Below are positions 8,292 through 16,113 of a DNA stretch of 64,000 nt, piece after piece. The notes beneath the pieces are model-generated. The model saw only the letters and a program-made list of their open reading frames with translations. It did no database searches and had not been told where the DNA came from. The stretch covers positions 1 through 64,000 of the forward strand of contig DATGHC010000030.1 of the NCBI GenBank assembly GCA_035308165.1, read 5' to 3'. The stretch comes from DASTCZ01 sp035308165 (GTDB lineage: Bacteria > Acidobacteriota > Terriglobia > Acidiferrales > UBA7541). Position 1 is the stretch's first letter, and each line of letters starts with the position of its first letter. The translations under genes were made by a program, and so were the position numbers.

Positions 8292-9542
8292 TCACCAGGC
8301 CAGTGCGGCCAGTCCCAAAAAGGCAAAAGCTACGAGAAGAGCAAGGCTCTCCATACCGGTGTGTTTGTCGGAAAAACTGCGCGCGTAGATCCCCTTGATG
8401 AGGTTGTTGCTGGCTGCTGCAATGGCCACGCCGCCGGCGGCGACTTCAACCGGAGTCAGCGTTCCCGCCGATTGCGTCAGGCTCAGGATGAAGGGATCCA
8501 CGTCGGTGACGCCCATAAGTGCCGCCAGGGAATAGAAACCTGCGCGCCCCAGATAAATCAGCGCGTAATGTGTTATCACCAACATGGCCACAAAAAGTGA
8601 ACCAAACACGAAAGCCGCCTTCAATTCCAGGGGGTTTCCTTGCGGTTCGCTCTGGCCCTCCGACTCGGCACCCGGCTCTTTCCGCAGCGACCAGGCCCAT
8701 CCACCTAAAACTCCGGCGGCGGCCAGCACCAGAAACGGCACACCCAATTTGTTAAGGAGGGCTCGATTGAAAATGGCCAGCAACGCCAACAAGCGAAGGT
8801 ACATCATCCCACAGGCCGCCAGGGTTGCTCCCGCAAAAAGGTGCGGCTGCGATCTGCCCTTGCCGCGCTTGGCCAGGACCACGGTTGTAAGAGTGGAGGA
8901 ATATGCGCCGCCGATCAACGCGCTTAACATCACTCCGCCCTTGTCATGGGTGGCCTTCTGAAGGAGGTAGCTGCCGTAGGAAATGCCGCTGACCGCCACC
9001 ACCACCAGCCAGGTCTTCATAGGGTTGAAGCCAAAGGATCCAAACGTGTGATTGGGCACCACGGGAAGGATCACGGCCGTTAAAACAAGAAACTTGGCAA
9101 AGGTAAGGAGCTCGTCGCCAGGAACGCGTTTTGTGAGATTCTCGAGAGCCTCTTTCAAATCCAGAAGAAGCACGCCGAGAACTGTGATGGTTGTGGCGAT
9201 CCAGTATTGCTCCTGGTAGACGAGCACGCCGACGGTGTAGATGACCAATCCGCCCACCTCGGAAGTCATTCCCGCCTGCGGCGAGCACTCCAGTTTGAAT
9301 TTGTACGACTGCCAGAGAAAAACACCCACGACCGCCAGTCCGATGCCAGGCATTATCAGATTTCCCGCTGAAATCAGTCCCATGGCATAGGCAAACAGGC
9401 CAATCAGCGGGAAGGTGCGCACGCCGCCAAAGCCGTGCTGTTCAGAAGCAGCTTTGTGCTCCTCGCGCTCCAGCCCCACCAGGAATGAGAGGAAGAGGAC
9501 AAGAAGGATCTTGGCGCCTTCGGTAGGGATGTAGTGGAACAA
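8292..9542 (-). CDS. MgtC/DUF4010 family integral membrane protein
   Basis: About 416 residues from a TTG at 9542 (GGGA six bases upstream). The frame stays open to an ATG at 9617, but the extra 25 residues are charged and precede the first membrane helix oddly. The N-terminal part has the MgtC/SapB-like signature FLVGLEREE followed by a FPLIGLFAYAMGL helix. The C-terminal part is the polytopic DUF4010 domain, with more than ten hydrophobic segments in total. Transport substrate and physiological role are not established for this family. It converges with mlaD (59 bases between stops) and lies beside tRNA-Leu, with no obvious operon partner. Confidence 0.8.
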   Translation of the reverse strand: MFHYIPTEGAKILLVLFLSFLVGLEREEHKAASEQHGFGGVRTFPLIGLFAYAMGLISAGNLIMPGIGLAVVGVFLWQSYKFKLECSPQAGMTSEVGGLVIYTVGVLVYQEQYWIATTITVLGVLLLDLKEALENLTKRVPGDELLTFAKFLVLTAVILPVVPNHTFGSFGFNPMKTWLVVVAVSGISYGSYLLQKATHDKGGVMLSALIGGAYSSTLTTVVLAKRGKGRSQPHLFAGATLAACGMMYLRLLALLAIFNRALLNKLGVPFLVLAAAGVLGGWAWSLRKEPGAESEGQSEPQGNPLELKAAFVFGSLFVAMLVITHYALIYLGRAGFYSLAALMGVTDVDPFILSLTQSAGTLTPVEVAAGGVAIAAASNNLIKGIYARSFSDKHTGMESLALLVAFAFLGLAALAW

Positions 9543-9719
9543 TGAATTTCCCAAGGAGTTCTCCCTGCGCGCGCGATTCTCTACTTTCCGCGGGGACAAG
9601 ACAAGTGCGGAAAGCATTTTGGGAGCTGGACCGGTCTGTTTGGCGCAACCCGCGGCAGAGGATAAGTCATCGAACGCCGCTAGCGCGAGGCCTGGCCAAT
9701 CAGTAGAATAGGAACACCG

Positions 9720-9807
9720 GCCGGAATGGCGGAACTGGCAGACGCGCGAGACTCAAAATCTCGTGGTGCTTAGCACCGTGTGGGTTCGACCCCCTCTTCC
9801 GGCACCA
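9720..9807 (+). tRNA. tRNA-Leu (anticodon CAA)
   Basis: An 88-base tRNA with the acceptor stem GCCGGAA pairing with TTCCGGC and an encoded ACCA end. The anticodon arm is CGAGA-CTCAAAA-TCTCG, giving anticodon CAA, which reads UUG (Leu). A long class II variable arm (TGGTGC-TTA-GCACCG) confirms leucine. The T arm contains GGGTTCGACCCC. A run of seven T follows the CCA directly and may act in termination. TAGAAT at 9704-9709 is a plausible -10 box. Confidence 0.97.
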
Positions 9808-10206
9808 TTTTTTTAGCAAGGCCCAGTCCGCTCACTAGACAGTCCAACGCGGGCGGCAAGATGTCCTGGCGTCCATGTTTGCCCGGATGCTTTTCGACCC
9901 TGACGTCGGCCACCTCGAGTTTCACACCTTCCTAATTCCTAGACGGAGTTCAAATGAGCCCAGATTCACGCTTGCGATTCCTCGAATTCCGACACTTAGG
10001 CCGGGCCACAGAATTCCACAAGATCATATTCTTCCAATGAGTTAGCTCGCCATATGCATGCCACATGATGCCATTTGCCCCGCATGCTGTTCCTGGATGA
10101 TCCTCATCCCGAAGGAAATGTATTTCAGACATAGTCCTCGAAACTTTAATGAACGGGGACGCATGTCTATTAGTGTGAGTAACCACACTCTAAGGAGGAG
10201 TTGTTC
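9808..10206 (+). promoter_or_regulatory. Intergenic stretch with an inverted repeat before the beta-barrel gene
   Basis: About 400 bases without a convincing gene. The only clear structure is the inverted repeat AGTGTG-AGTAAC-CACACT at 10172-10189, directly before the strong ribosome-binding site TAAGGAGGAG (10190-10199) of the 10207 gene. It could be an operator or a 5-prime hairpin in the mRNA leader that affects translation or stability. Confidence 0.4.
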
Positions 10207-10776
10207 ATGCGAAAGCTCATTTTGATCTGTGGCGTTCTATTTGCGACAGCAGTTCCGGCGGCAGCTCAAGGCTACAACCGCGCGGAGTTCTTCGCCGGCT
10301 ATACCTATGCCCACTCGTACAACACGAATGGCGATAGCTCCAGCACCAATGGCGGCACCGTCGATGTGGCATTCTTCCCGTTGAAATGGGTCGGAATTGT
10401 AGGCTCCGTCGGCGGGTCAGCCACCAACGGCTTCACGGATAACACCGGTACCTTTGTCGCCGCCAATATTTCCTCGATTCGCTATTCCGCCGGGCCGCGC
10501 ATTCGATACATCGCCGGGCCGGTCTCGCCATTCGTTCAGACACTATTTGGCGGCGTCTCCCGATCCAGTGTGGTGAATTCTGCGGGTACTACCTTGTCTG
10601 CCGCTCAGACGGTTTTCTCTTTGAGCGTCGGCGGCGGCATCGACATAAAAATTGCCCGTCACTTTTCCATAAGACCGGCCGAAGTCTCGTATACGTACAC
10701 TCAGTTTACAGCCCTGAGTGGCACAACCAACCAGCAGAACGGAATAAGTTATTCAGCGGGCATTGTGATTCACTAG
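10207..10776 (+). CDS. Outer-membrane beta-barrel protein (OmpA/OprF-type small barrel)
   Basis: 189 residues. Start is ATG 10207 behind TAAGGAGGAG; the frame also contains a TTG 6 bases earlier. A typical signal peptide (KLILICGVLFATAVPAAAQG) is cleaved after about residue 20. The mature part alternates polar and aromatic or hydrophobic residues in about eight strands, for example AEFFAGYTYAHSY, KWVGIVGSVGGS and RIRYIAGPVSPFVQTLFGG, as in eight-stranded outer-membrane barrels. The last residue is His rather than the usual Phe. Such proteins are common in acidobacterial genomes and have no assigned function. It is monocistronic. The strong RBS suggests high expression. Confidence 0.75.
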   Translation: MRKLILICGVLFATAVPAAAQGYNRAEFFAGYTYAHSYNTNGDSSSTNGGTVDVAFFPLKWVGIVGSVGGSATNGFTDNTGTFVAANISSIRYSAGPRIRYIAGPVSPFVQTLFGGVSRSSVVNSAGTTLSAAQTVFSLSVGGGIDIKIARHFSIRPAEVSYTYTQFTALSGTTNQQNGISYSAGIVIH

Positions 10777-10995
10777 GAAAGAAACTTGTGGGGTGGTTCG
10801 TGTAATCAAGCTTGGAATAAAGATCTGGGGGTTTTCGCGGCTTACTTCGCAAATGGATCTTGCAACGGAATGTATTCGACGTCATCAGTCGAGGCGCGAA
10901 ACATTGAACATCGTTCCGCTGGCAATTTTGCGACTGGATTACGGCCCCGAACTCCCCCACCTCTTCACTCCGAGGTGTGTTACACAAACCGGCGG

Positions 10996-13485
10996 CTATT
11001 GCGTTCCCGTCTGCATCAGGCGCTTCAGGATTCCAAGCCGCTCCTCGGATCCGGAAATCACGTTAGAAGGAAATCGGCGGTAGCCCAAGATCTGGCCGAA
11101 AATGGCGTCCTCGTGGCTCACGTTTAGCGCCAGCCCCGCCAGATATTGCAGACGGAGATTGGAGTCACTGTTGATCTCCGCGCCCGCCAGCCATGGACGC
11201 AGGTCGGAATCCTGTCCCGCGTAGGTTGAGAGAAGGTCCATGGCGGAATTGAATCCGACATTGCGGAGGGACTCCATCACGCGCGCGTTCTCGCGGCTCT
11301 CCAATCGTGCTTGCCATTGATCCACATCAATTTTCGTGGGGACATTTTGTCCCAGCAGATAGACATCGTAGCCTCTGCCTTCAACGGCATTGGCCCACAC
11401 CGTTCCGCCTGGAAAGACGCTGAAGAAAGTGGCAATTTCACTCTTCACGGTTTCCGCGTCACTTTCGTAAAGAGGCACCCACTGAGTGACGACTCCGCTC
11501 GGATTCAAGTGCGCCCTCACCATTTCAAAATATTCCTTGGAATAAAGAGTCGCGCTGCCCTTCACCCAGGGATGAATCGGGTCGGAGGTGATGACGTCGA
11601 ATTTTTCCGGTGTAGTCAAGACGAAGTGCCGCGCGTCGTCATAAACAATTTGAGTCCGCGGGTCATGCATCACATCATAATTCTGTGCGGCGAAGTAGCG
11701 GGTCGCAGTCGGCGGGACCAGCGGCTCCATTTCGCAGATAATGATGCGCCGGATACTGGGGTAGGTGACAAATGTCCCCGAGGTGACTCCCGCGCCAAAC
11801 CCCACTACTAATACGGATTTCGGGTTTGGGTGGACCAGCGCGGCCATGTGCCCAAGCGCCCGCTGCAGCCGCATGTCGTAGACTTCCGTGGACGCTTCGA
11901 CTTTTCCGCTGACATGAAATTGCAACGCGCCGTCTTCCCATGTGGAAATGGCGATAGAGGAGTTTAGCCCTTCGCCCACATACATGATTTGCGACCGGTT
12001 GTAATTAATCATGAATCGCCGGCCGTAGGCGATCAGACCTTGAGGAACGGCGGATACGCTGGAGACCAGGAATCCCGCCGCAAGCATGGATGCAACCAGA
12101 AGAGCGGCTACTCCCTTTGCGCGCCGCGTCCAAACGTAAGGCCCCAACAGAATCAACGCGCTCGCGACGGAAAGCGCAATCAAAACGCGCTCGCACTGCT
12201 GCGTACCGATCCACGGAATCAGGATCATACTGAACGCCAGCGCACCCAAAATTGCCCCCGCTGTGTTTGCGGCATAGATACCTCCGACCAGCTGGCCGGG
12301 ATCATCATCGCTTGAAGCCGCGGCGGCAAGCGCCAGAGGAAAACTCGCTCCCCAAAGAATTGTGGCCGGAAGAATTGCCCAAATAACACGCGCCAGGTCA
12401 ATCTGAAATGTGTACCAGGCACTGCTGGAGAGAAGCGGATTGATCGGCCAGTAGGGAAGGGACCTGGCAATCATGAAGGCCGTCCAGGCAATCGCCGCTA
12501 CCAGCAACAATTGGCTATATCCGAGGGCGGCGCGGGAATCCACTTTGCGCGTAACAATTGAACCTGCACCGCTGCCCATTCCCAATCCAATCAGGAATAC
12601 CGCAAGGATTATGGAAAAGGTGTAAACAGTTGCGCCTAGCATCAAGCCGAGGAGTCGAGTCCAAACCACTTCCGCGCCCAGCGCGCAGGTGCCCGAGATG
12701 GCAATCGTCAAGTAAATAGGCCAGTTTGTTTCACTCTGCTCGCGGGAAGCCTCAGTAGACTGAGACTCACCCGCCGAATCGATGTGCTGATCCGAAACAG
12801 TTTCTGTCGTGCTGCTGGGAGTCTCAGCAGCAACAAATCGACTCGCTAGCGCGACGGCCCCATTGATTCCCGCCGCAACATACGTAGCCGTGGCCAGATC
12901 GAAAACGCGCAACAAATAGAATCCGGCCAGCAGGCATCCGAACACCGCGCCAACCGTATTGGCTCCGTACATCAGCCCCAGCCAGGAAACCCCTCGAGGA
13001 GTTGATTGCAGCCACCGTGCCATGGCCGGCAATGATGCACCCATCAGAATTGTGGGAGGCAGCAGGCAAATGGCGCAGACGATGGCGCGCAGAATCATGG
13101 CCGGAAAACCGTGGCCAACCGCGGAAACGTAAATCCAATCCACCAAGGGAATTCCAATGCGCGCCAGAATGCCGCATATTCCGATCCCCAATTCAATCGA
13201 GGCATAAACGGCCAGCGGGTGATATTTCCTGCGAGTGAGGATTCGCGGAAGAGCCAGGCTTCCCAGGCACAAGCCGCCCATGAAGGTTGCCAGCAAAACG
13301 CCCAATGAAATTGCCGTCGAGCCGATCACCAGCTGGAGCAACTGGTACCAGACAATTTCATAAATCAAAGCAGAGCAACCGCTGGCCGCAAAAAAGATAA
13401 GCAGCAGCGGCAGATAGCGTGCTCCATCAAAAGCGGCGGGCGCCCCGCTTTCTTTCTTGCGGATTTCTGGTTTCTTCTTTTTCAT
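10996..13485 (-). CDS. Fused MFS-like transporter / spermidine synthase-like protein
   Basis: 829 residues in two parts. Residues about 25-535 carry about 14 hydrophobic helices in two blocks separated by a polar linker near residues 225-255, opening with FFAASGCSALIYEIVWYQLLQL, the hallmark of this fused family. The C-terminal 290 residues are a Rossmann methyltransferase-like spermidine synthase domain with VLVVGFGAGVTSG (SAM or dcSAM site, about 555) and FDVITSDPIHPW (about 630). No speD or other polyamine gene is near, so the product is unknown. The aminopropyl acceptor, or even this chemistry, is only inferred from the fold. It is a single-gene unit on the minus strand. No obvious terminator follows. 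Confidence 0.85.
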   Translation of the reverse strand: MKKKKPEIRKKESGAPAAFDGARYLPLLLIFFAASGCSALIYEIVWYQLLQLVIGSTAISLGVLLATFMGGLCLGSLALPRILTRRKYHPLAVYASIELGIGICGILARIGIPLVDWIYVSAVGHGFPAMILRAIVCAICLLPPTILMGASLPAMARWLQSTPRGVSWLGLMYGANTVGAVFGCLLAGFYLLRVFDLATATYVAAGINGAVALASRFVAAETPSSTTETVSDQHIDSAGESQSTEASREQSETNWPIYLTIAISGTCALGAEVVWTRLLGLMLGATVYTFSIILAVFLIGLGMGSGAGSIVTRKVDSRAALGYSQLLLVAAIAWTAFMIARSLPYWPINPLLSSSAWYTFQIDLARVIWAILPATILWGASFPLALAAAASSDDDPGQLVGGIYAANTAGAILGALAFSMILIPWIGTQQCERVLIALSVASALILLGPYVWTRRAKGVAALLVASMLAAGFLVSSVSAVPQGLIAYGRRFMINYNRSQIMYVGEGLNSSIAISTWEDGALQFHVSGKVEASTEVYDMRLQRALGHMAALVHPNPKSVLVVGFGAGVTSGTFVTYPSIRRIIICEMEPLVPPTATRYFAAQNYDVMHDPRTQIVYDDARHFVLTTPEKFDVITSDPIHPWVKGSATLYSKEYFEMVRAHLNPSGVVTQWVPLYESDAETVKSEIATFFSVFPGGTVWANAVEGRGYDVYLLGQNVPTKIDVDQWQARLESRENARVMESLRNVGFNSAMDLLSTYAGQDSDLRPWLAGAEINSDSNLRLQYLAGLALNVSHEDAIFGQILGYRRFPSNVISGSEERLGILKRLMQTGTQ

Positions 13486-13570
13486 TTGAATGGCGCGCTC
13501 TGATTTTGCCCGCCGACACTAACACATCTTCAGAATTGACGAAACGCGGGGGAGAGAAGTGCGATGCACA

Positions 13571-13606
13571 CAAATGAAAAGTCCCCGGCTCCGACTCCGG
13601 GGACTT
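13571..13606 (-). terminator. Intrinsic terminator of the PepSY-like gene
   Basis: A perfect 10-base-pair inverted repeat, AAGTCCCCGG-8 bases-CCGGGGACTT (13579-13606), preceded on the plus strand by CAAATGAA. Minus-strand RNA would form the hairpin followed by UUUUCAUUUG. It lies 51 bases after the stop of the 13657-14124 gene. Confidence 0.75.
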
Positions 13607-13656
13607 CGTCATTCGGCCACGCGAGGATTGTTTAGACCGACCTAGCGAATACCAGT

Positions 13657-14124
13657 CTATTCTTCGTGCGCAAGAGGCTTGCCGTCCGGCCCAACTTGGA
13701 CTTCCGATTTCTTGGCGCCGGTCAGCACGGCTGCTTCATACGCTACGAGTTTCCCCTTCTTCGTAAGCGCTTCGACTTTGGTTATTTTTCCAGCGCCGGC
13801 CTTTTTCTTCAGACCATCCTGAACCGGCGCGGGCAGGGAATCGAAGGCCACCTCATCCTCGACTTCGAGGACTGAGCCTTTAGGATCAAAAGAGATGTCC
13901 CGATTCTTGCCGTTGACGGTGAGTTGGGCCTCGTAAATCGTCTGGCCATTTTCTTTTTCGGTTGAGAAGCCTACAACCGTGGCTCCCTGTGATTGTTCGT
14001 CCACCGCTTTCTGGACGGCGGCCGGCAATTCCGATTTCTTGAGCTTCTTCTCCTGGGCAAGTGCGGGAATCGCCAGAAGAAGCGCTGCCAAGCCGGCCGC
14101 TGCAACTGCGCGTGACCTGTTCAC
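13657..14124 (-). CDS. Periplasmic PepSY-like / BLIP-fold hypothetical protein
   Basis: 155 residues. A clear signal peptide (RAVAAAGLAALLLAIPALAQ) is cleaved before residue 24. The mature protein holds two similar half-units: LPAAVQKAVDEQSQGATVVGF with YEAQLTVNGKNRDISFD, then LPAPVQDGLKKKAGAGKITKV with KLVAYEAAVLTGAKKSEVQV. This helix-then-three-strand pattern is that of PepSY-like domains, repeated twice. Such domains are proposed to bind or inhibit periplasmic proteins or peptides, with no proven role in this subgroup. It lies 20 bases downstream of the YVTN beta-propeller gene, so the two are probably cotranscribed, with a strong terminator behind. Confidence 0.7.
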   Translation of the reverse strand: MNRSRAVAAAGLAALLLAIPALAQEKKLKKSELPAAVQKAVDEQSQGATVVGFSTEKENGQTIYEAQLTVNGKNRDISFDPKGSVLEVEDEVAFDSLPAPVQDGLKKKAGAGKITKVEALTKKGKLVAYEAAVLTGAKKSEVQVGPDGKPLAHEE

Positions 14125-14144
14125 TTATGTTTCCTCCGATTTAA

Positions 14145-15221
14145 TTAGCGTCCGTAAATCAAAAGCGTGAAACTACCCGGAACCATTTGCATCCTCGGGC
14201 CCCGTCCAGCCGGTGGCGGGGGAGTGCCGGCCGGCGGTGCCGGCGCAGGCGTAAAATCAGCAGTTACGGTGATGAGGTTGTGGTTTGAAGTGTCCACGGC
14301 CATGGTGCGAGCTCTCGGAAGCGTCTTAATGTTCTCCACTACGGAGTAATTGCCGTTCGCATCGGCCTTGGCCACGGTGATTGCTCCATCGGCGCTGCCG
14401 GTGGATGCGAACGCGTAGCCCAACGAAGGATCGAATCCATCCGCGTCCACTCCGTCTGCGATGGGCACGCTGCCTACGACCTTCCCATTGGTGTAATCCA
14501 TGAACACCATCACTTTGTCGCACCCAATGATCAGGTGCTTGCGGGCGATGTCGATGGCCTGACCGGAGGGGCCTTCGCACCCGGCGATCGGCCAGGTATT
14601 CATCACCTGAAGAGTCTTGGAATCGAATTCCAGGATTGAGTTCTTGTCTTCGAGGTTTACGAAAACATGTCCAACTCCATCCGGCGACGGCGTTTCCGGC
14701 CTGCCCCCAAGAGCAACGGTGCCCACAATTTCACCGCTTTTGGCGTCAATCGCCGTAGCGTCTTTGCTTCCGCCGTTCATGGTGAAGATTCTCTTTGACG
14801 CGGGGTCATAGATAATTGCGTCAGGATTCTGGCCTTGGATCTTGATTTCAGAAATTGTCGCCAGAGTCTTTGGATCGAATGCCGTCACCGATCCGCCCCG
14901 CCCATTGCTGGTGTAACCGCGGTTGAATTCCGCGGCGAGGGCTACTCCATGCACTCCGGCCGTATTCGGAATATCGCCCAGAATCTTGCCCGCCGAATCC
15001 GTCACCATCACGTGCGTGCCACGCGAAATGTATATGTGATGCGTGTCGGGGTCCGCGTAAACGTAATCCCACCCTCCTTCGCCTCCCAGAACAACCTTGG
15101 CCACTTGATGGTATCCCGCGGCTTGCGGCGCGGGAGCCGAGAAGCTCGTCAGCGATGCGCCGAGCGCAAATGCCGCCACCGCCGCGCAAATCAAGACATT
15201 CCGAAATTGCTTTCCTTCCAT
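14145..15221 (-). CDS. Secreted YVTN-type beta-propeller protein (YncE-like)
   Basis: 358 residues, with the ribosome-binding site CTGGAGG before the ATG. The signal peptide is about residues 1-35 (VAAFALGASLTSFSAP). The rest is built of repeats about 40-45 residues long, such as VMVTDSAGKILGDIPNTAGVH, VTAFDPKTLATISEIKI and ILEFDSKTLQVMNTWPI, which form a seven-bladed propeller of the YVTN/YncE class. A Pro-rich segment (APAPPAGTPPPPAG) near the C-terminus interrupts the last blade. These propellers bind partners outside the cytoplasm. The ligand is unknown. It is transcribed divergently from the response regulator at 15421 and is followed by the PepSY-like gene. Confidence 0.78.
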   Translation of the reverse strand: MEGKQFRNVLICAAVAAFALGASLTSFSAPAPQAAGYHQVAKVVLGGEGGWDYVYADPDTHHIYISRGTHVMVTDSAGKILGDIPNTAGVHGVALAAEFNRGYTSNGRGGSVTAFDPKTLATISEIKIQGQNPDAIIYDPASKRIFTMNGGSKDATAIDAKSGEIVGTVALGGRPETPSPDGVGHVFVNLEDKNSILEFDSKTLQVMNTWPIAGCEGPSGQAIDIARKHLIIGCDKVMVFMDYTNGKVVGSVPIADGVDADGFDPSLGYAFASTGSADGAITVAKADANGNYSVVENIKTLPRARTMAVDTSNHNLITVTADFTPAPAPPAGTPPPPAGRGPRMQMVPGSFTLLIYGR

Positions 15222-15353
15222 TCAGCACCTCCAGTGCTTTGCTTTTCCGACAATTTGATTTTCATCCCCGAAAAAATTTCCATTCGATCTATGCGTCCAG
15301 CGCGCGCCATCTGGGCGCGGCCCCCGATTGTGAAATACGGTAGACACCGTTAC

Positions 15354-15386
15354 ATTAAGACTCGCTTAAGCCCTATAAACTAAAAT
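15354..15386 (+). promoter_or_regulatory. PmrA/QseB-type box and promoter of the two-component/RND operon
   Basis: ATTAAG at 15354-15359, a five-base spacer, then CTTAAG at 15365-15370: the half-site spacing (11 bases) of YTTAA-N6-YTTAA boxes bound by PmrA/QseB-type OmpR-family regulators. It is followed by TATAAA at 15374 and by TAAAAT at 15381-15386, either of which may be the -10. The box lies about 50 bases before the response regulator gene, so autoregulation of the whole efflux operon is the simple reading. Confidence 0.55.
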
Positions 15387-15420
15387 GTCTGTGACCGGGC
15401 GGTAGGCAGGTGCGTTTTCA

Positions 15421-16113
15421 ATGCGAGTATTGGTGGTCGAAGACGAGAGGCGGCTGGCGGACAACATTGCGCAGGGCTTGCGCGATGGCGCGGGTTACGC
15501 GGTCGACCAAGCCGCGGACGGCGAGGAAGCGCTTTTCATGGCCGCGTCCGTTGAGTACGACCTGATCGTTCTCGACCTGATGATTCCCAAGCGCAGCGGC
15601 CTGGAGGTGGTGAAAACGCTTCGAGGAAAAGGCAAGGTCACTCCGGTTCTGGTTCTGACAGCGCGCGACGAACAGGAGTCCATTGTTTCCTTGCTGAATG
15701 CCGGCGCCGATGATTACGTCACCAAGCCCTTCGATTTGGGTGAGCTTCTGGCACGCGCAAAGGCCGTCATCCGCCGCGGAAAGGGACAGTCCGCGCCGGT
15801 GCTTCGTGTGGAAGATTTGGAAGTGGACTCAGCGCGCAGGTCCGTCCGGCGAGGGAAGCGGGAGATTTCCTTGACCCCAATGGAGTACCGCGTTCTTGAA
15901 TACCTGGCCCATCGCCAGGGCATCGTGGTGTCGCAGACGGAATTGCTCGAACACCTTTATGATTACAATTGGGAGAAATTCAGCAACGTGATTGAAGTCT
16001 ACATTTCCGGATTGCGGCGGAAAATTGACGATGGATTCTCCGAGCGGTTGATACACACATTGCGCGGGCACGGGTACGTCCTGCGCCGTGACGAAAGCGT
16101 GAAGAAAAAATGA
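15421..16113 (+). CDS. OmpR-family response regulator (QseB/CopR-like)
   Basis: 230 residues. The receiver domain (1-118) has the acidic pocket (E7, D8), the phospho-acceptor Asp52 in IVLDLMIPKRSG, the Thr in VLTARD and the Lys in YVTKPF. The C-terminal winged helix (about 130-222) has SLTPMEYRVLEYLAH and the recognition helix VIEVYISGLRRKIDDG. Domain order and sequence are like QseB, PmrA and CopR. Its stop overlaps the kinase start by four bases (ATGA). Directly behind the pair lie the outer-membrane, adaptor and pump genes of an RND efflux system, so it most likely controls them, probably through the ATTAAG/CTTAAG box upstream. Confidence 0.93.
   Translation: MRVLVVEDERRLADNIAQGLRDGAGYAVDQAADGEEALFMAASVEYDLIVLDLMIPKRSGLEVVKTLRGKGKVTPVLVLTARDEQESIVSLLNAGADDYVTKPFDLGELLARAKAVIRRGKGQSAPVLRVEDLEVDSARRSVRRGKREISLTPMEYRVLEYLAHRQGIVVSQTELLEHLYDYNWEKFSNVIEVYISGLRRKIDDGFSERLIHTLRGHGYVLRRDESVKKK

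Noticed and set aside
10958..10977. CACCTC...GAGGTG hairpin between the beta-barrel gene and the fused transporter gene
   Set aside because: Six-base stem with an eight-base loop and no T tract on either strand; too weak to call a terminator.
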